Below, in pieces: positions 28,401-38,618 of a stretch of DNA of 41,000 nucleotides. Position numbers and translations under genes: made by a program. This DNA is from Prorocentrum cordatum. Lineage: Eukaryota > Sar > Dinophyceae > Prorocentrales > Prorocentraceae. The notes below the pieces were generated by a model. It saw only the letters and a program-made list of their open reading frames with translations, ran no database searches and was not told where the DNA came from. The DNA lies in contig CAUYUJ010000670.1 in the NCBI GenBank assembly GCA_963575745.1, positions 80,001 to 121,000 on the forward strand. The letters are read 5' to 3'. Position 1 is the first letter of the stretch. The number at the start of each line of letters is the position of its first letter.

Positions 28401-29484
28401 GGGAACCGGCGAAGGGCGACCCTGTCCTACCATGCCGAGCTGAGTGGGATGACCCCAGCGATGACCCCAGCATTTCGAAGCTCCCCTAACCAGACCATCC
28501 CGAAGCATCTGGCACCGGAGGAAGATCTCCCGAACCAATCTTTCCCGAGGCACAGGGGCCAACGGCTCCAGCTCCTGAACCTGACTGTTGGGGGCAACGC
28601 GGCGAGGCTATATTATTTCGCATCCGTGCACCGCGGGCGAAATGTTTCGCCCCACTGGCGACGTGATCGGGGCCCCTGTTCCGGCCGACAAGCTTCGCGT
28701 TGCCCGTGCCTTCGAGACCGCGTCATCTTTCGAGGGCGGGAGATATTTCCGCGACGCATGGGGTGGCGGCGACAACGACCACCGCCACATTAGTGAACCC
28801 TGGACCCTCATGGTCCGCATTGCGGCCCGAGATCACCACCGACGGCAAGGTCAATAATCGCGGTCGCCAAACCCGCGTCCAGGCTGCGTCCCGACCAGAC
28901 CATGTCTTGCCTGAGTTTTGGAATAGCATGTCGAAGAAAGAACGACTGGCGGAGAAATAGTTCGCCAAAGATGTGTTCCGCGCGCGAGAGACACGTCACA
29001 ATTCCGCCCTTCGCGTCTGGACACGAACCGACCAGAATGCCCACCACTTCCTGACCACCAACGGCGACGGCCTCCCCTGGACCACTGTGGAGCGACGCAT
29101 CACTTACGACCTACACAACGACGCCGTCATTCGCGACGAGAACGTGACGGGCGTCACCAGTAACCGCGCTACTCACGCTCCTCTCCCTGATGGACCACGT
29201 GACATCACCGCTGTCTTATACTACCGCTCACAGCCGGATGCAAACTCCGCAGGAGTCGCACGCTCGCACTTGCTGCTGGATAAGTACAGCGCGGTGCCCA
29301 TGATGCCGCCTGCACTCGACCACCATCAGAAAAGTGGGAGCAAACTCGACTCCACCCACTGGGGGCGGCCTCGCACCGTTGCCCGCAATCTCGTCACACG
29401 CAATATCATTAGGAAGTTGGGGCTGAGAGGCGTGCGCAATGCCCGCGTCGCAAAGAGTACGATCGATAGGAACAGAAGTAACCG
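28401..29484 (+). pseudogene. Integrase-RT linker region
   Basis: PDHVLPEFWNSMSKKERLAEK in frame 2, then TAG at 28958-28960, then continuation in the same frame. The PE-W-SMSKK motif is characteristic of the linker before the RT in dinoflagellate copia-type polyproteins, by my recollection of that family. Little else is recognisable. Confidence 0.5.
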
Positions 29485-30250
29485 TGGATGCTCGATACTG
29501 TTAAGGAACGTGACGTTGTTGTCCGCAACACACAGGCTGAATCCAAAACGGTTCATGTCGCCAACATATTGGACCATCTTGTCAAACGTGCTGAGTAACC
29601 ACCAGAATTTCAAAAGTATAAAGGGCGCCTTGTGGTTCCAGGCGGCAGCATGAAAGACCAGAGTGGCCCGGCCGCCGTTTCCGCCGACTCCGACGCTGCA
29701 TCCAGCGCCTCCCGCATCGAGGCCTCCGAGCTATGCGACGCCATTGCGCAGTTACCTGGCAGCGGAGGTGAGCAGAGTGATGCCCCAGGAGCATCGATTC
29801 GGCTCAACACTGCGGAGACGGTCGGATCGACTTTTTGGATACATGGATTGCTTTACCCAAGTGGGGACAGCCTACATCTCGGGCTAAATGCGAGAATCCT
29901 GTCTGCCGACTACGACTCGCTCTCTATGGCCACCCACTAGCAGGCGTCTTTTGGGAGCGTCGCTGTCGGGCGTGATTAGAATCGGTGGGATTCCGCTCCG
30001 TCCCTGGCTGGGAATGCGCATGGGCATGCCAAGTTGAATCTCATTCTGTCAGTATACGTTGGCGACTTCAAAATGACAGCACCCACAGCCAACCTTGAAT
30101 CATGATGGGATCTTATACGACATAGCGGAATCGAGGCATACCCACCTACACAATGCGACCACTACTTGGGATGTGGTCAGGATACTGGCAGGTGCCACAT
30201 AGCGCATTCGCGAAACGCGCGGCAACGATCCGACCCGTGCTCCCAGAGCA
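29485..30250 (+). pseudogene. copia-like reverse transcriptase, frameshifted
   Basis: Frame 1 from 29485 reads KTVHVANILDHLVKRAE, then TAA at 29596-29598, then YKGRLVVPGGSMKDQSG and motif A with QSDAP (Asp 29779-29781). Frame 0 then gives FLDTWIALPKWGQPTSRAK and RLRLALYGHPLAGVFWE, with a TGA near 29973. Frame 1 again gives LSVYVGDFKMTAPTA (motif C; the first Asp of YVDD is Gly at 30061-30063, the second is at 30064-30066) and AYPPTQCDHYLGCGQ. The order and motifs match the Ty1/copia RT. Confidence 0.8.
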
Positions 30251-30560
30251 TGGCCCAAGACAGCGCGCATCAGCATCCAACGATCGTGGGATGCGACCCG
30301 ACTTGCCTTTTTATACCGACCAGTGCATTACGCGGGATTTGGGATGCTTTTTCCAAGACAGTTGGGATGCCTGGCTCACGTAAGAAATGATCCCCATCGC
30401 CCAAGCCACGTACATCCCAGCCTCGATCTCGTGCGCCTGTTGACAAAACCGCATCAGATGTTGTGTGCCGGTTGGAAAAAATAACACACATGACTCCGTG
30501 CGCATAACCTGCGACGATGTCCCACATGCTGGCGCCCCCAGCATTCAATATATTTCATTA
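30251..30560 (+). other. Poorly conserved stretch between copia RT and RNase H
   Basis: No family motif is readable in any frame for about 300 bp. It may be highly diverged RT connection domain or a small insertion. Confidence 0.35.
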
Positions 30561-31500
30561 TCGGGTAGGGATTGCACTGGCGAGGGCGCCCTTTGCCCTG
30601 ATGCGGCCAGTGTTATCATGCTGGCCTTATGCGAGGCAAGATGTTGCAGGTTTGACCGCGCGCGCCCAGTCTGTATGCTCCCACGGGAGATCACCCAGTG
30701 GAGCTATGCTTGCGACAAACGAATACATCGATTGGTATGTTACTTGAAATTTACACGCTCACACTGCTTTCACGGATGGACTGGTGACAGGTCGGATCAC
30801 ACTTCGATCGCGCTCTTCACTGACGCTTGCCTCGCGGACTGCGCCGACAGCTCGAGGCCGACCGCTGGCGTATTCGTTGCGCTGGTGGGCCCCGACCAAT
30901 TTTTCTCGCTCAGTTCCGCATGCTAGAAGCAGACTGTGGTGTCCCACATTCATCCACGGAGTCCGAGATTGTGGCCCTCGACGCTGCCTTGCGCGCAGAA
31001 GGCTACCCCCCCCCTCATTCTGGGAGGCAGCGGTGCAAGACATGGATGGCCCGCGGGGCCCGCGGTTCGTCACTGGCCGCCGAGAGGCAGCGCCGCAAAA
31101 CCCCGCAGAGATAGGCTCCGCCCGCGCGAGCTTCTTCTCCAGGCGCCAGGACACCGGCCAGAGCTATCCCGCCATCCCGTACAGCATCATCCAACATCAT
31201 GGACGATGACATCATGCTTCATGCTCTACGTCCCCCACCCACCAAGGCACCACCTCCAGTGGTACACCTCATTGTGGCTGCGGACAGCGAGGCAGGGATT
31301 GCGATCGTCCAAAAAGGACGGACACCAACACTCCGTTTCATACATCGATCACATCGCATTAAAGTGGACTGGATCACCGATACATATCAGCAGGAACGCA
31401 TACATCTTGAATTCGCAGGCACAAAAGAACAGGTTGCTGACGTGATGACCAAACATTTTGAGCCCAAGACGGCCCACCCATGGCAATATCTACTAGTGCT
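30561..31500 (+). pseudogene. copia-like RT connection and RNase H, frameshifted
   Basis: Frame 0 reads REITQWSYACDKRIHRLVCY and SIALFTDACLADCADSSRPT (Asp 30822-30824). Frame 2 reads HSSTESEIVALDAALRAEG (Glu 30959-30961). Frame 2 again, from ~31199, reads VAADSEAGIAIVQKGRTPTL, RFIHRSHRIKVDW and EFAGTKEQVADVMTKHF. These are the carboxylate motifs and C-terminal signature of the copia RNase H, followed by WQYLLVLSLIF. Confidence 0.8.
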
Positions 31501-32364
31501 GTCGCTCATCTTTTCCCGCTGCCGCGAAGACCGCGAAGACGCTGGAGACCGCCAAGAACGCCAGTCTCGCTGTTCTTGACCCCAACAATTTCTCTGTCGC
31601 GACCATCATTCGCACGCGTGCATGCGTTGTCAGATGCGCGCCCTGCCGCAGCCGTCATCAGGATCACAGACAATCGCGCGCGCGCCTCCCTCCCGACCTC
31701 TTGGTGGCAGAGGCAACGCCGCCGCTCCAGTTCGGCCCAGCATGGCGAACGCTCCGATTGAGCTGCAGGGAATGCGGATTGGAGGCGTGTCTCCTGTTGG
31801 CGCCGATGGGAACATCCGCAGTGGGCCTGCGCTCAGCCGCAGATTGCCCGCCGCCGCAGTCAGGCAGACTCCCCGATGAGCTCTCTCTTGCACCTCGAGA
31901 AGCGCCCCGATGGGAACGGACAGTATACGTTCCGTTCCAGTAAGCAGGGTCCCATCACCACTACAGATCATGCGGCGTATGAGACCATTGAGTTGCTGAG
32001 CGGCAATCGTCCTCCCAACCCATCGCTTTCCACAGCGGCACCATGGATCGCCTTCATGTTTGCGTGGCGTTCCTTCGAGGGCTTGTACCTGGAGGATTCG
32101 GCCATCGACGACACCATTCGGCAGTGCCCGGATTACCTCTTCCATGACGCGCTTCCTGTTGGCGACGACGGGTTGACATGTCCGCCGAGAGATATTTGCA
32201 ACCAATTCGCCAGCAGCATGTGGAATATTTCGAAGATGCCATGGGAAAAGGTTGGCAGCGCATTCATTGGACAAACCGCGGGCCCCACGATCGTACGCGA
32301 TGCGCGCAGTTACGCCGACAACCCCATGCCCCCACATGTCATGGGGCACGGGCTCACATCCTAA
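31500..32364 (+). CDS. Unrecognised open region after the copia-like RNase H
   Basis: Frame 0 (from ~31500 to a stop at 31941-31943) and frame 1 (ATG 31876 to stop at 32364, 162 residues) read as ordinary protein text, e.g. AAKTAKTLETAKNASLAVLD and PWIAFMFAWRSFEGLYLEDS. The minus strand over the same stretch also has a long frame (31630-32712, 360 codons). No domain is recognised. The + strand text continues the transcription direction of the copia pol, so it may be a 3' accessory frame or a fragment of a neighbouring gene. Confidence 0.35.
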
Positions 32365-32690
32365 ATTTTCTCCGCCCAACCTCGTGTGAATGTCAAACTG
32401 CCACCGCAACCGCCGACGGCTCCACGCACATCCGATATGGCGGGCCACATCGGCAATATAGCTGAGGCACTGCAGAGAACCTGCTGCCGATTCTTCCACG
32501 TTCTGACATTCATTACCAAATGCGAGATGACAACATCGTCTTGGGTGACTGTTCGTGGCGGTTTCGGTGGGGGGCCGCCTCCTGTTCGTTCCTCCCTCCG
32601 CTGTCCTCTCGTTGTCTTCCTCTTCTTCCCTCCTGCTGGCGCAATTTGGGCCGTGGCTCGCTAGTTGCGACTTTCGGACGGCGCCAGGCG
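32365..32690. other. No gene recognised
   Basis: Mixed, partly pyrimidine-rich text before the dispersed repeat box. Confidence 0.35.
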
Positions 32691-32795
32691 CTTCCGGTGC
32701 GCTTGCGATCAAAAAAGTAATTGCGCCATTTCATCCAGCAGCGATGCCCAGGCGAGTTGCCCTGATCAGGGATCCGGAGGGACACGCCGTGGAAT
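32691..32795. repeat. Dispersed repeat box, diverged copy of 821-915
   Basis: GCGCTTGCGATCAAAAAAGT, then AATTGCGCCA, TTTCATCCAG and ATGCCCAGGCGAGTTGCC, parallel GCGGCCGCGACCAAAAAAG, AACCCCACCA, GCTCATCC and ATGCCCAGAGGAACTGCC at 845-910. Confidence 0.6.
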
Positions 32796-33213
32796 AACGG
32801 GCTGGGGGGCGGGGGGGGAGCCATCATATCCCAAAATGGGAGGATGGCGGAAGAACAGAAGGAGGAGGAGGATGAGGAGGACGAGGAGGAGGATGGGAAG
32901 GGGGAGGGGGAGGGGAAAACGGGGAACACTGGGAGTAGGGATAAAGCAGGTTGGTAGGTAAGTTGGTAGGTAAGTCGGTCGGTCGGTGCACTTTCGTAGA
33001 GGATTGCATGTTGGGCCCGCGCGCCTGGGCCTTTTGGCAGGAGCACCAAGTGGTGGAGGAGGAGCAGGAGGAGAGCCAGCAGAATGGCCAAAGGTTTTCT
33101 GGATGCCTCTCAACGTCTCTTCGGATGTGTATGATAGTTTCTTGGCGTCCCCTTTTGGGCGTCTTGCGAGCCTCGTGGCGGTTAGGGGGGCCTCTTGCGG
33201 GAGAGGCTTTTTT
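32796..33213. repeat. Purine-rich GGA repeat and short GGTAGGTAAGT repeat
   Basis: GGAGGAGGATGAGGAGGACG text (~32860-32930), then TTGGTAGGTAAG twice and CGGT three to four times (32949-32987), then a few CCTCTTGC/CTTGGC microrepeat words. No gene. Confidence 0.6.
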
Positions 33214-33652
33214 TCAGGAGGGGAAAAAACACACAGACACAATTAATCGTCGATTCCCAGGAGAATATAGGATAATATGGGAAGTGGGGGGGAAGACAGA
33301 AACCCAGAAAATATAGGAAAATATGGGGAATCTTTTTATTTGTGTGTATTTATTTGTGTGTCCCAGGGCCCCTTCATTTTTGGAGGTCGCTTGGGAGACT
33401 CTTGTGCACCTCTTGGGAACCTCTTGGAGCCTCCTGGTTCTTCGGACCTTTTTGGGGCATTCTGGGGCGCGCGCCTCGGACGCCATCTTTGAAGGGAAAC
33501 TGGGACACACAAATAAATACACACAAATAAAAAGATTCCCCATATTTTCTTATATGTTCTGGGTTTTTGTCTTCCCCACCACTTCCCATATTTTCCCATA
33601 TTTTCTGGGAAATCGACGATTAATTGTGACTGTGTGTTTTTTTCCCTCCTGA
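33214..33652. mobile_element. Foldback element: 153-bp inverted arms with a 133-bp loop
   Basis: Arms at 33214-33366 and 33500-33652 are reverse complements at roughly nine of ten positions, with no sizeable gap. Recognisable pairs are AATTAATCGTCGATT and its complement, AATCTTTTTATTTGTGTGTA and its complement, and the outermost TCAGGAGGG/CCCTCCTGA. The loop (33367-33499) is GGCCTCTTGG-type microrepeat text. It could be a non-autonomous foldback or MITE-like element, or a palindrome formed by template switching. I see no coding capacity and no clear target-site duplication. Confidence 0.85.
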
Positions 33653-33654
33653 AT

Positions 33655-33870
33655 CTTGGGGCCATCTTGGAGGAGATCGATCAAACAAGGGAGGGTAAAT
33701 TAGAGTCTCCCCCAGGAGACCAAAATGGCCCCCCAAACATTGTTTCCCTCTCGCCGAGGACGTCTTGGACACTCCAACGCCTCGCGACCCACCCCCGTCC
33801 AGGTGCCAGGTTGAGGGTGTAGGGGGAGGGGTAAGCCTCTCCCCCAAGGGAAAGGCGGGGGATGGGACGC
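33655..33870. repeat. Dispersed repeat box, copy 2 (GAGATCGATCAAA...)
   Basis: Collinear with 1675-1900: GAGATCGATCAAA, AAGGGAGGGT, C-runs, ACCAAAATGGCCCC, TCGCCGAGGA, CGCGACCC, CCAGGTG and GGGGGAGGGG. Confidence 0.6.
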
Positions 33871-34500
33871 AGGAACTCTCTAAATCGCTCACGCTCTAAA
33901 GGGCTGGTGGGATTTGTAGCATTAGGACCATCCACTTACTGGCGGTGCCAGGACACGAACATAGTGCTCGAGGACGTGGTCATCAGCTTCCCCGCGCCGG
34001 CAAACTCCAGGCGTGCCCTCTCCCCCCCCCGCTGATGGATTGGAGGAGTGAGGAAGTGTGTGGAACGAGTTTTGATGGTTCTCAGGTTCTGTTTGGTTTT
34101 CCAGAAAGGGCGGAGGCCCATGGTTGGTTTTTGGTCGTGTTGTTCTGGCCCCTCGATTGGGCAGGCCCGGCAGGCATCCCGCTTTTGAACAATGGGGTAC
34201 GGGGCCAGTTTTGGAAGAATCAACGCGTGTCGCGCGTGCCCGCTCGAGGGAATGCTCCCCCCTATGCCGCTCCCTCAATCAATAACATTGTATGCAGGTC
34301 TTCGTTTTCCGTGCGCAGATTCATATTGAGGGGTGCGCCGAACATTGCAGAACATCTCGTGTAAGGTATACCAGATAGTTTTTGCGTGCCCGCTCGAGGA
34401 TTGAACGCCCCCTTTTCAGAATGTTCTACAAACAACGCGCCGGAGGCCCAAGATGGCCCAGGAAGGTCCTGGGCGCCTCTGGATGCTGGTGGAGCGGGGA
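33871..34500. other. No gene recognised; 16-bp direct repeat
   Basis: GCGTGCCCGCTCGAGG occurs exactly at 34234-34249 and 34384-34399. Otherwise the sequence is unique, with no motif in any frame. Confidence 0.45.
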
Positions 34501-35215
34501 CCCTGTGAATTCGCGAGGATCGTGGCCCCGGGAGCGCGGGCGCAGCTTGATTGAGCAGGGACCGTGGCCCTGAGTGCGCAGGCGCAGCGTACATTTGGAT
34601 GGACTCTGGTCCTGACAGCGCGGACGCAGAACACACCTTAGGCGATGCTTAAGAAAACCTAAGTTTTCGGCCAGAGTCTCGATTATTCTTAATGTTTCGA
34701 TGCGAATCCTAACATTTTAGTAGAACCGTTGGGTTTTTATCCAAGTTCTGAGACTATGAATTTCTTAACCCATGATTTCTTAAGCATTTCGCAGGGTGTA
34801 GATTGCGAAGGATCGTGGCCCGGGAGCGCAGACGCAGTGTAGTCTACGAGGGGCCGTGGCCCTCGGAGCGGGGTCGCAGCGTCATGTACGGGGGAGCGAC
34901 CCTGGAAGCGCAAATCCGGCGTAAACTGCTACGGGGTGCGGCGCTGGGAGCGCGGAACCAGCGTAATTCACGAGGGATCGTGCACTAGCGTAATTTACAA
35001 GGGATCGTCGCTCTTCAGAGCGTGAATGACCTACCCCGCTTTCGCTTCCAGGCAAAACCAAGTCATACCACGCGCCTCCTCGTCAAGCGGCCTGACCAGT
35101 ACAGGCCGCAGTTTGGCATCGCTTGGTATCTCTTGGAAGCGAGGGTGGTCAAAAGCGAGGTAGGTTTGTTTCCCCCTAAAAGGGATCGTCGCTCTGGGAG
35201 CGCGAATCCAGCGGG
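34501..35215. repeat. Second field of the 42-bp family (diverged)
   Basis: GAGGATCGTGGCCCCGGGAG, CGAGGGGCCGTGGCCCTCGG, AGCGTCATGTACGGGGG and GCGTAATTTACAAGGGATCG are the same motif set as 9440-9808. The copies are irregular and spaced by deletions. A MITE-like element interrupts at 34633-34799. Confidence 0.75.
34633..34799. mobile_element. MITE-like element with 21-bp imperfect terminal inverted repeats
   Basis: 167 bp. Left end ACACCTTAGGCGATGCTTAAG; the reverse complement of the right end is ACACCCTGCGAAATGCTTAAG, matching at 16 of 21 positions. The interior is strikingly AT-richer than the GC-rich array it splits and has a subterminal palindrome (CTTAAGAAAACCTAAG). There is no coding capacity. 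I could not define a target-site duplication. Confidence 0.6.
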
Positions 35216-35249
35216 GAAGGCTTACCGAGCAGTGTCGGTCACGTTCTGG

Positions 35250-35480
35250 GGCTCGTCCCCTGGCGCGGCTTATGACTCGTCCCCTGGCTTGCGCGTCCCC
35301 TTGCACGTCTGCGACGCGTCCCCTGACACGTTCCTTGGCGCATCCCATGGCACGTCCCTTGGCACGTTCCTCGGCGTGTCCCCTGGCGCGTCTACTGCCA
35401 CGTCCCCTGGTACGTCCACTTGCGCGTCCACTGGCGCGTCCCATGGCTCGTCCTCTGGCGTTTCCCCTGCCGGTTCCGCG
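35250..35480. repeat. ~12-bp GCGTCCCCTGGC tandem repeat
   Basis: Units of the type GCGTCCCCTGGCACGTCCCT, degenerate, about 18-20 copies. Confidence 0.8.
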
Positions 35481-36311
35481 GCGCGACCCCTGGCCTGCCC
35501 CGTGGGACATCCTTGGACGCCCCCTGGCACGGCTTCTTGCCTCTCGAAGGGGCCGCCTTGCCTGGCCTCTGTCCGCAGCCCCCCCACTGGGCCCTCAGCC
35601 TATTGTTCTCGTGTGCAGCTGTGCTCTAGAGCTCGGACCGCCTTATTTTTTCTCATTCGTCGTCCTTCGTCCTCGGCCCCCCCTGATTCCTGGCCCCTCC
35701 CCTGTCCCCCTGATCCGTTATCGGTCTCCGCGCTGGCCCTCTTATTATGTTCGTGCTCGTTTCTCCCTGGGGTGGGGAAGGTCCCAGCATGGCCCAGTGA
35801 GATCCCCATCCTCACCTTGTTCCTCCTGTCTTGCCACGACCTCGTGCAAGAGCCAGGGCATGCGTGCCTCTTGTTTTCGTGGTCGTCATTCGTGGTTCGT
35901 CCTCCCCCTTTTCTTGGCCGTCTCGGGGCTTTCTGGTCCCTCCTGGCCCCGTTCCCAGAGCCTGTTCTTTGCAAGCTCATCGTCCGTGGCTCGTCCCCCC
36001 CCCGCCCCCTCCCTGCCTTCTCGAGGCTTCCCGGTGTCACTCTGGCCTCCTCCCACCCTGGCCTCATAGCTCGGGGCCCTTGGCGAGCCCCCCTCCTTCC
36101 CCCAGCTCTCCCGTGCCTCCTTGGCCCTGGTCCACTCCCCCTGGCCTTGCCCCGTGCCCTCCTCCCATGGCCAGTCGGAGCTGCGGTGGGCGGCTTAGTG
36201 GGGACTTCTCCCATGGGTGCCGGTTACGTGTGGTCCTTCCTGCCCACATGTGGCTCGGCTCGACGAACGGATTGTGGGCGCGCGCTGCCGTTCAGAAGGA
36301 TGGGAGTTCAT

Positions 36312-36366
36312 GAGGAGGAGGAGGAGGAGGAGGAGGAGGAGGAGGAGGAGGAGGAGGAGGAGGAGG
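36312..36366. repeat. (GAG)n microsatellite
   Basis: Uninterrupted GAG/GGA triplets of about 18 copies. Confidence 0.95.
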
Positions 36367-36557
36367 GAGCTGGTGCTGCCAAAGGTGCCCCTGGCCCGAT
36401 GTTTCCCCAGGTATCTTCAGGAGCTCCTCGCGGCTTCAAGAGCATCCGTCAAGATGCCCAGACGGCTCCAGGGCCGTCGATCCGTTCGATGAACGGGTTG
36501 AGGCGCGCAGAGACGTGGGGAAGCACGGAAGAGGCGGAGGTCGGCGGCGTAGTATGA

Positions 36558-37450
36558 AGGACGGCGTATGTTTTTGTTGGCCCGTCTGCCCGATCAGCGC
36601 GCGCGCGCCTTCAGCGAGGCCATCGGTGTCCAGCGCCTCGCCGGGCGAGTTCTCGTACGACGGCCTTCGCGTGGCTCCGCTCGTGGCGGCAAGCCTTTGT
36701 CCGCTACAGGAAGGCCAGATCTGATCAAAAGCAGGGCCTACTCTGTCGACGACGACGTCGTTTGGAGTGTTGTCGCTCGGTCCTCAAAACTCTCTTGGCC
36801 ACGGCTGGACGCGGCTCCACAACTTGTCTAGGACGGACTCCGAAAGGTCTCTGGGGACCCGTTTTGACGGGTTTTTTGGTTGGTTGGATATGGGCGGTGC
36901 AGGGGGCTCCTCAGAGACCGTCCTGCCTTCTTCAAACAGCTTTCTTGAGAGCCTCCGATCTCTTCTGATACGCCCCCCTGGCTTCCTTGCAGGCCCCCCT
37001 ACTCGCCCCGCTCCCTGTGTGCTTCACCGACACATCCCGCTCACATAAGAAGGATCCCAGGCCGCGTCCTCCAGCGCTCCCATCTCGGACCAGGAGGGGC
37101 CCCCAGGAAGACAAGGGTGGTTCGAGGTTCATCCAAGAATATTGTGCTTTGTCTATCACAAAGATGGGGGCGCTCCTGTTGAACAGCGTTTTCGCAGCTT
37201 TGATGGTTTTGATCCCCTCACAAAACACTCCAGAACGCGACACCACGCAACATCGACCCCCCCTTCCCAAATCATCGAGCTTGCAGCATCAAGCAACACT
37301 GCTCCCCCCAAAAAACAGATCATCACGCATGCAAAACTAAGCACGCCTCCCCTCACAAAGTCATCACTTGGACAACCAAGAATCAACGCTGCCCCCAGCA
37401 ACATCATCACTATTGCAAAACCAGACAGAACAGACCACACACACCCCACA
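36558..37450. other. No gene recognised
   Basis: About 900 bp of mixed sequence with short frames in several phases and no motif. Confidence 0.4.
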
Positions 37451-37454
37451 CACA

Positions 37455-37496
37455 TGCACACGCACCCACGCACGCACGCACGCACGCACGCAACCA

Positions 37497-37528
<32 letters not shown>

Positions 37529-37570
37529 CACACGCACGTACACACACATTCACACACACATACACGCACG
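37455..37570. repeat. (ACGC)n/(CACA)n microsatellite
   Basis: CACGCACGCACGCACG runs interrupted by CAACCACG, then ACACACATTCACACACAC text. Confidence 0.95.
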
Positions 37571-38618
37571 CTGTCAAGCTCGCATCCTCTCATATTGCAT
37601 CTGTCTCATATATATATATATATATGCACTAGATGTATATATCAGCTTTCATGCATCGCATGTCTCTTCTCTCAGCTCTCCCACTTCTCTCAGTTTCTTA
37701 TCTCGTCCTCCTCATCCCCGTCCTCATCAGATTCTTCTCCTCCTCTTCCCCCTTCCCTCCTGACTTCTGCGGATCAGGATGAAGATGAGGGCGAGGAAGG
37801 TTTAACCCAGAAAATACACCGAAACCAGACAACCGGCAGGGCCAAGCCAGAAACCGTGGAATGGTCCACGCCCGAAAACGTTGGAGGGGCCAAACCCGAA
37901 CACCCTGGAGGGCGAAACCCGACGAGCTGGGACGGGGCCTAACTAGTTAAGCTCAGGATGAGATCTCCAAGGAGGTAGGACGAGGTAGAAGGCGGCAGGA
38001 GGAGGCAGGACGAGTGGGAGTGGGCAGGATATGATAACAGGAACGAGGGGGTATGACGAGCCAGAGTGCAGCTAGAGGAGGCTGGTGGACGCAAAAGGAG
38101 GTAGGACGAGGCAGACGGAGGCAGAACAGCTACGAGGGCAAAGGGGAGGGTGGCAGGGACGAGCAGGTCGGACGAAGACGGCGTCTGCGCCGCGACAGCG
38201 GTGGCGGTGGTGGCGACGACGACAGCGGTGCCTGCGGCAGCACTTTCAGCGGTGGCGCTGGCGAACATGGCGGAGAGAGTCCTGTTTGCATATTGTGAAG
38301 GTTCGTTAAGAAGTCCGTTTGTGGATGTCGTTTGCCGCAGCGCGTGATGCGGTGCCGTGGGGATCTCGAAGGCGGTGTGGCGAGGTAGTAGGTGGCAGGA
38401 GGAGGAGGAGGAGGAGACGGCAGGAGCATTGGGAGGGGGCAGGATATGGTTGCATGGACAAGGAGTTAGGACAGAACGCGCTGCGGGAGACGCGAATACC
38501 ACAAGTATCGGTTCCCGCTGCGCAGCGTTGCCACGCGGCCAAAGTCATGGAACGTGTGGTTTCGTCCTCTGCCCCCCCCCCTCAGGCGTTGCCACGTGGC
38601 GAGTAGAGCTGATCGTGT
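37571..38618. other. No gene recognised; GGAGG(T/C)AGGACGAGG and GCGTTGCCACG repeats
   Basis: CT-rich text (37660-37770), a loose ~28-bp repeat (GGAGGGGCCAAACCCGAA and relatives, 37820-37940), degenerate GGAGGTAGGACGAGGCAG units (37965-38150, again 38380-38420) and three GCGTTGCCACG/GCATTGCCACG words at about 38525, 38587 and 38637. No protein motif. Confidence 0.45.
37610..37625. repeat. (TA)n microsatellite
   Basis: Alternating TATATATATATATATA, about 16 bp. Confidence 0.9.

Larger units (their letters stand above)
26055..31580 (+). mobile_element. Degraded Ty1/copia-like retroelement (pol remains)
   Basis: The domains come in copia order: protease, integrase, RT, RNase H. Readable text moves through all three frames, with many frameshifts and stops. 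I found no LTRs, primer-binding site or CCHC gag knuckle, so the ends are only approximate and the copy is dead. In Ty1/copia elements the integrase precedes the RT, and that order is what separates this element from Ty3/gypsy. Confidence 0.8.
35022..36557 (+). other. Long low-complexity frame (511 codons), doubtful as a gene
   Basis: Open from ~35022 to 36557 in frame 0, but the text is built from the 42-bp family remnant, a GTCCCCTGGCACGTCC repeat (35250-35480; Ser/Pro/Gly/Thr), Pro/Ser-rich pyrimidine text and a GAG microsatellite (poly-Glu). Neither strand shows a domain or a conserved-looking core. I record it as repeat-derived open sequence. Confidence 0.3.

Noticed and set aside
26050-31600. 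LTRs of the copia-like element
   Set aside because: I compared the flanks by eye and found no matching long direct repeats or TG...CA ends.
31630-32712. 360-codon minus-strand frame
   Set aside because: No motif, and it runs antisense to the copia-like element and to a more protein-like + strand frame. Not excluded, but not supported.
35022-36557. 511-codon frame as a real gene
   Set aside because: It strings together unrelated repeats (42-bp family, 12-bp GTCCCCTGGC repeat, GAG microsatellite) and has no domain. Kept only as a low-confidence open region.
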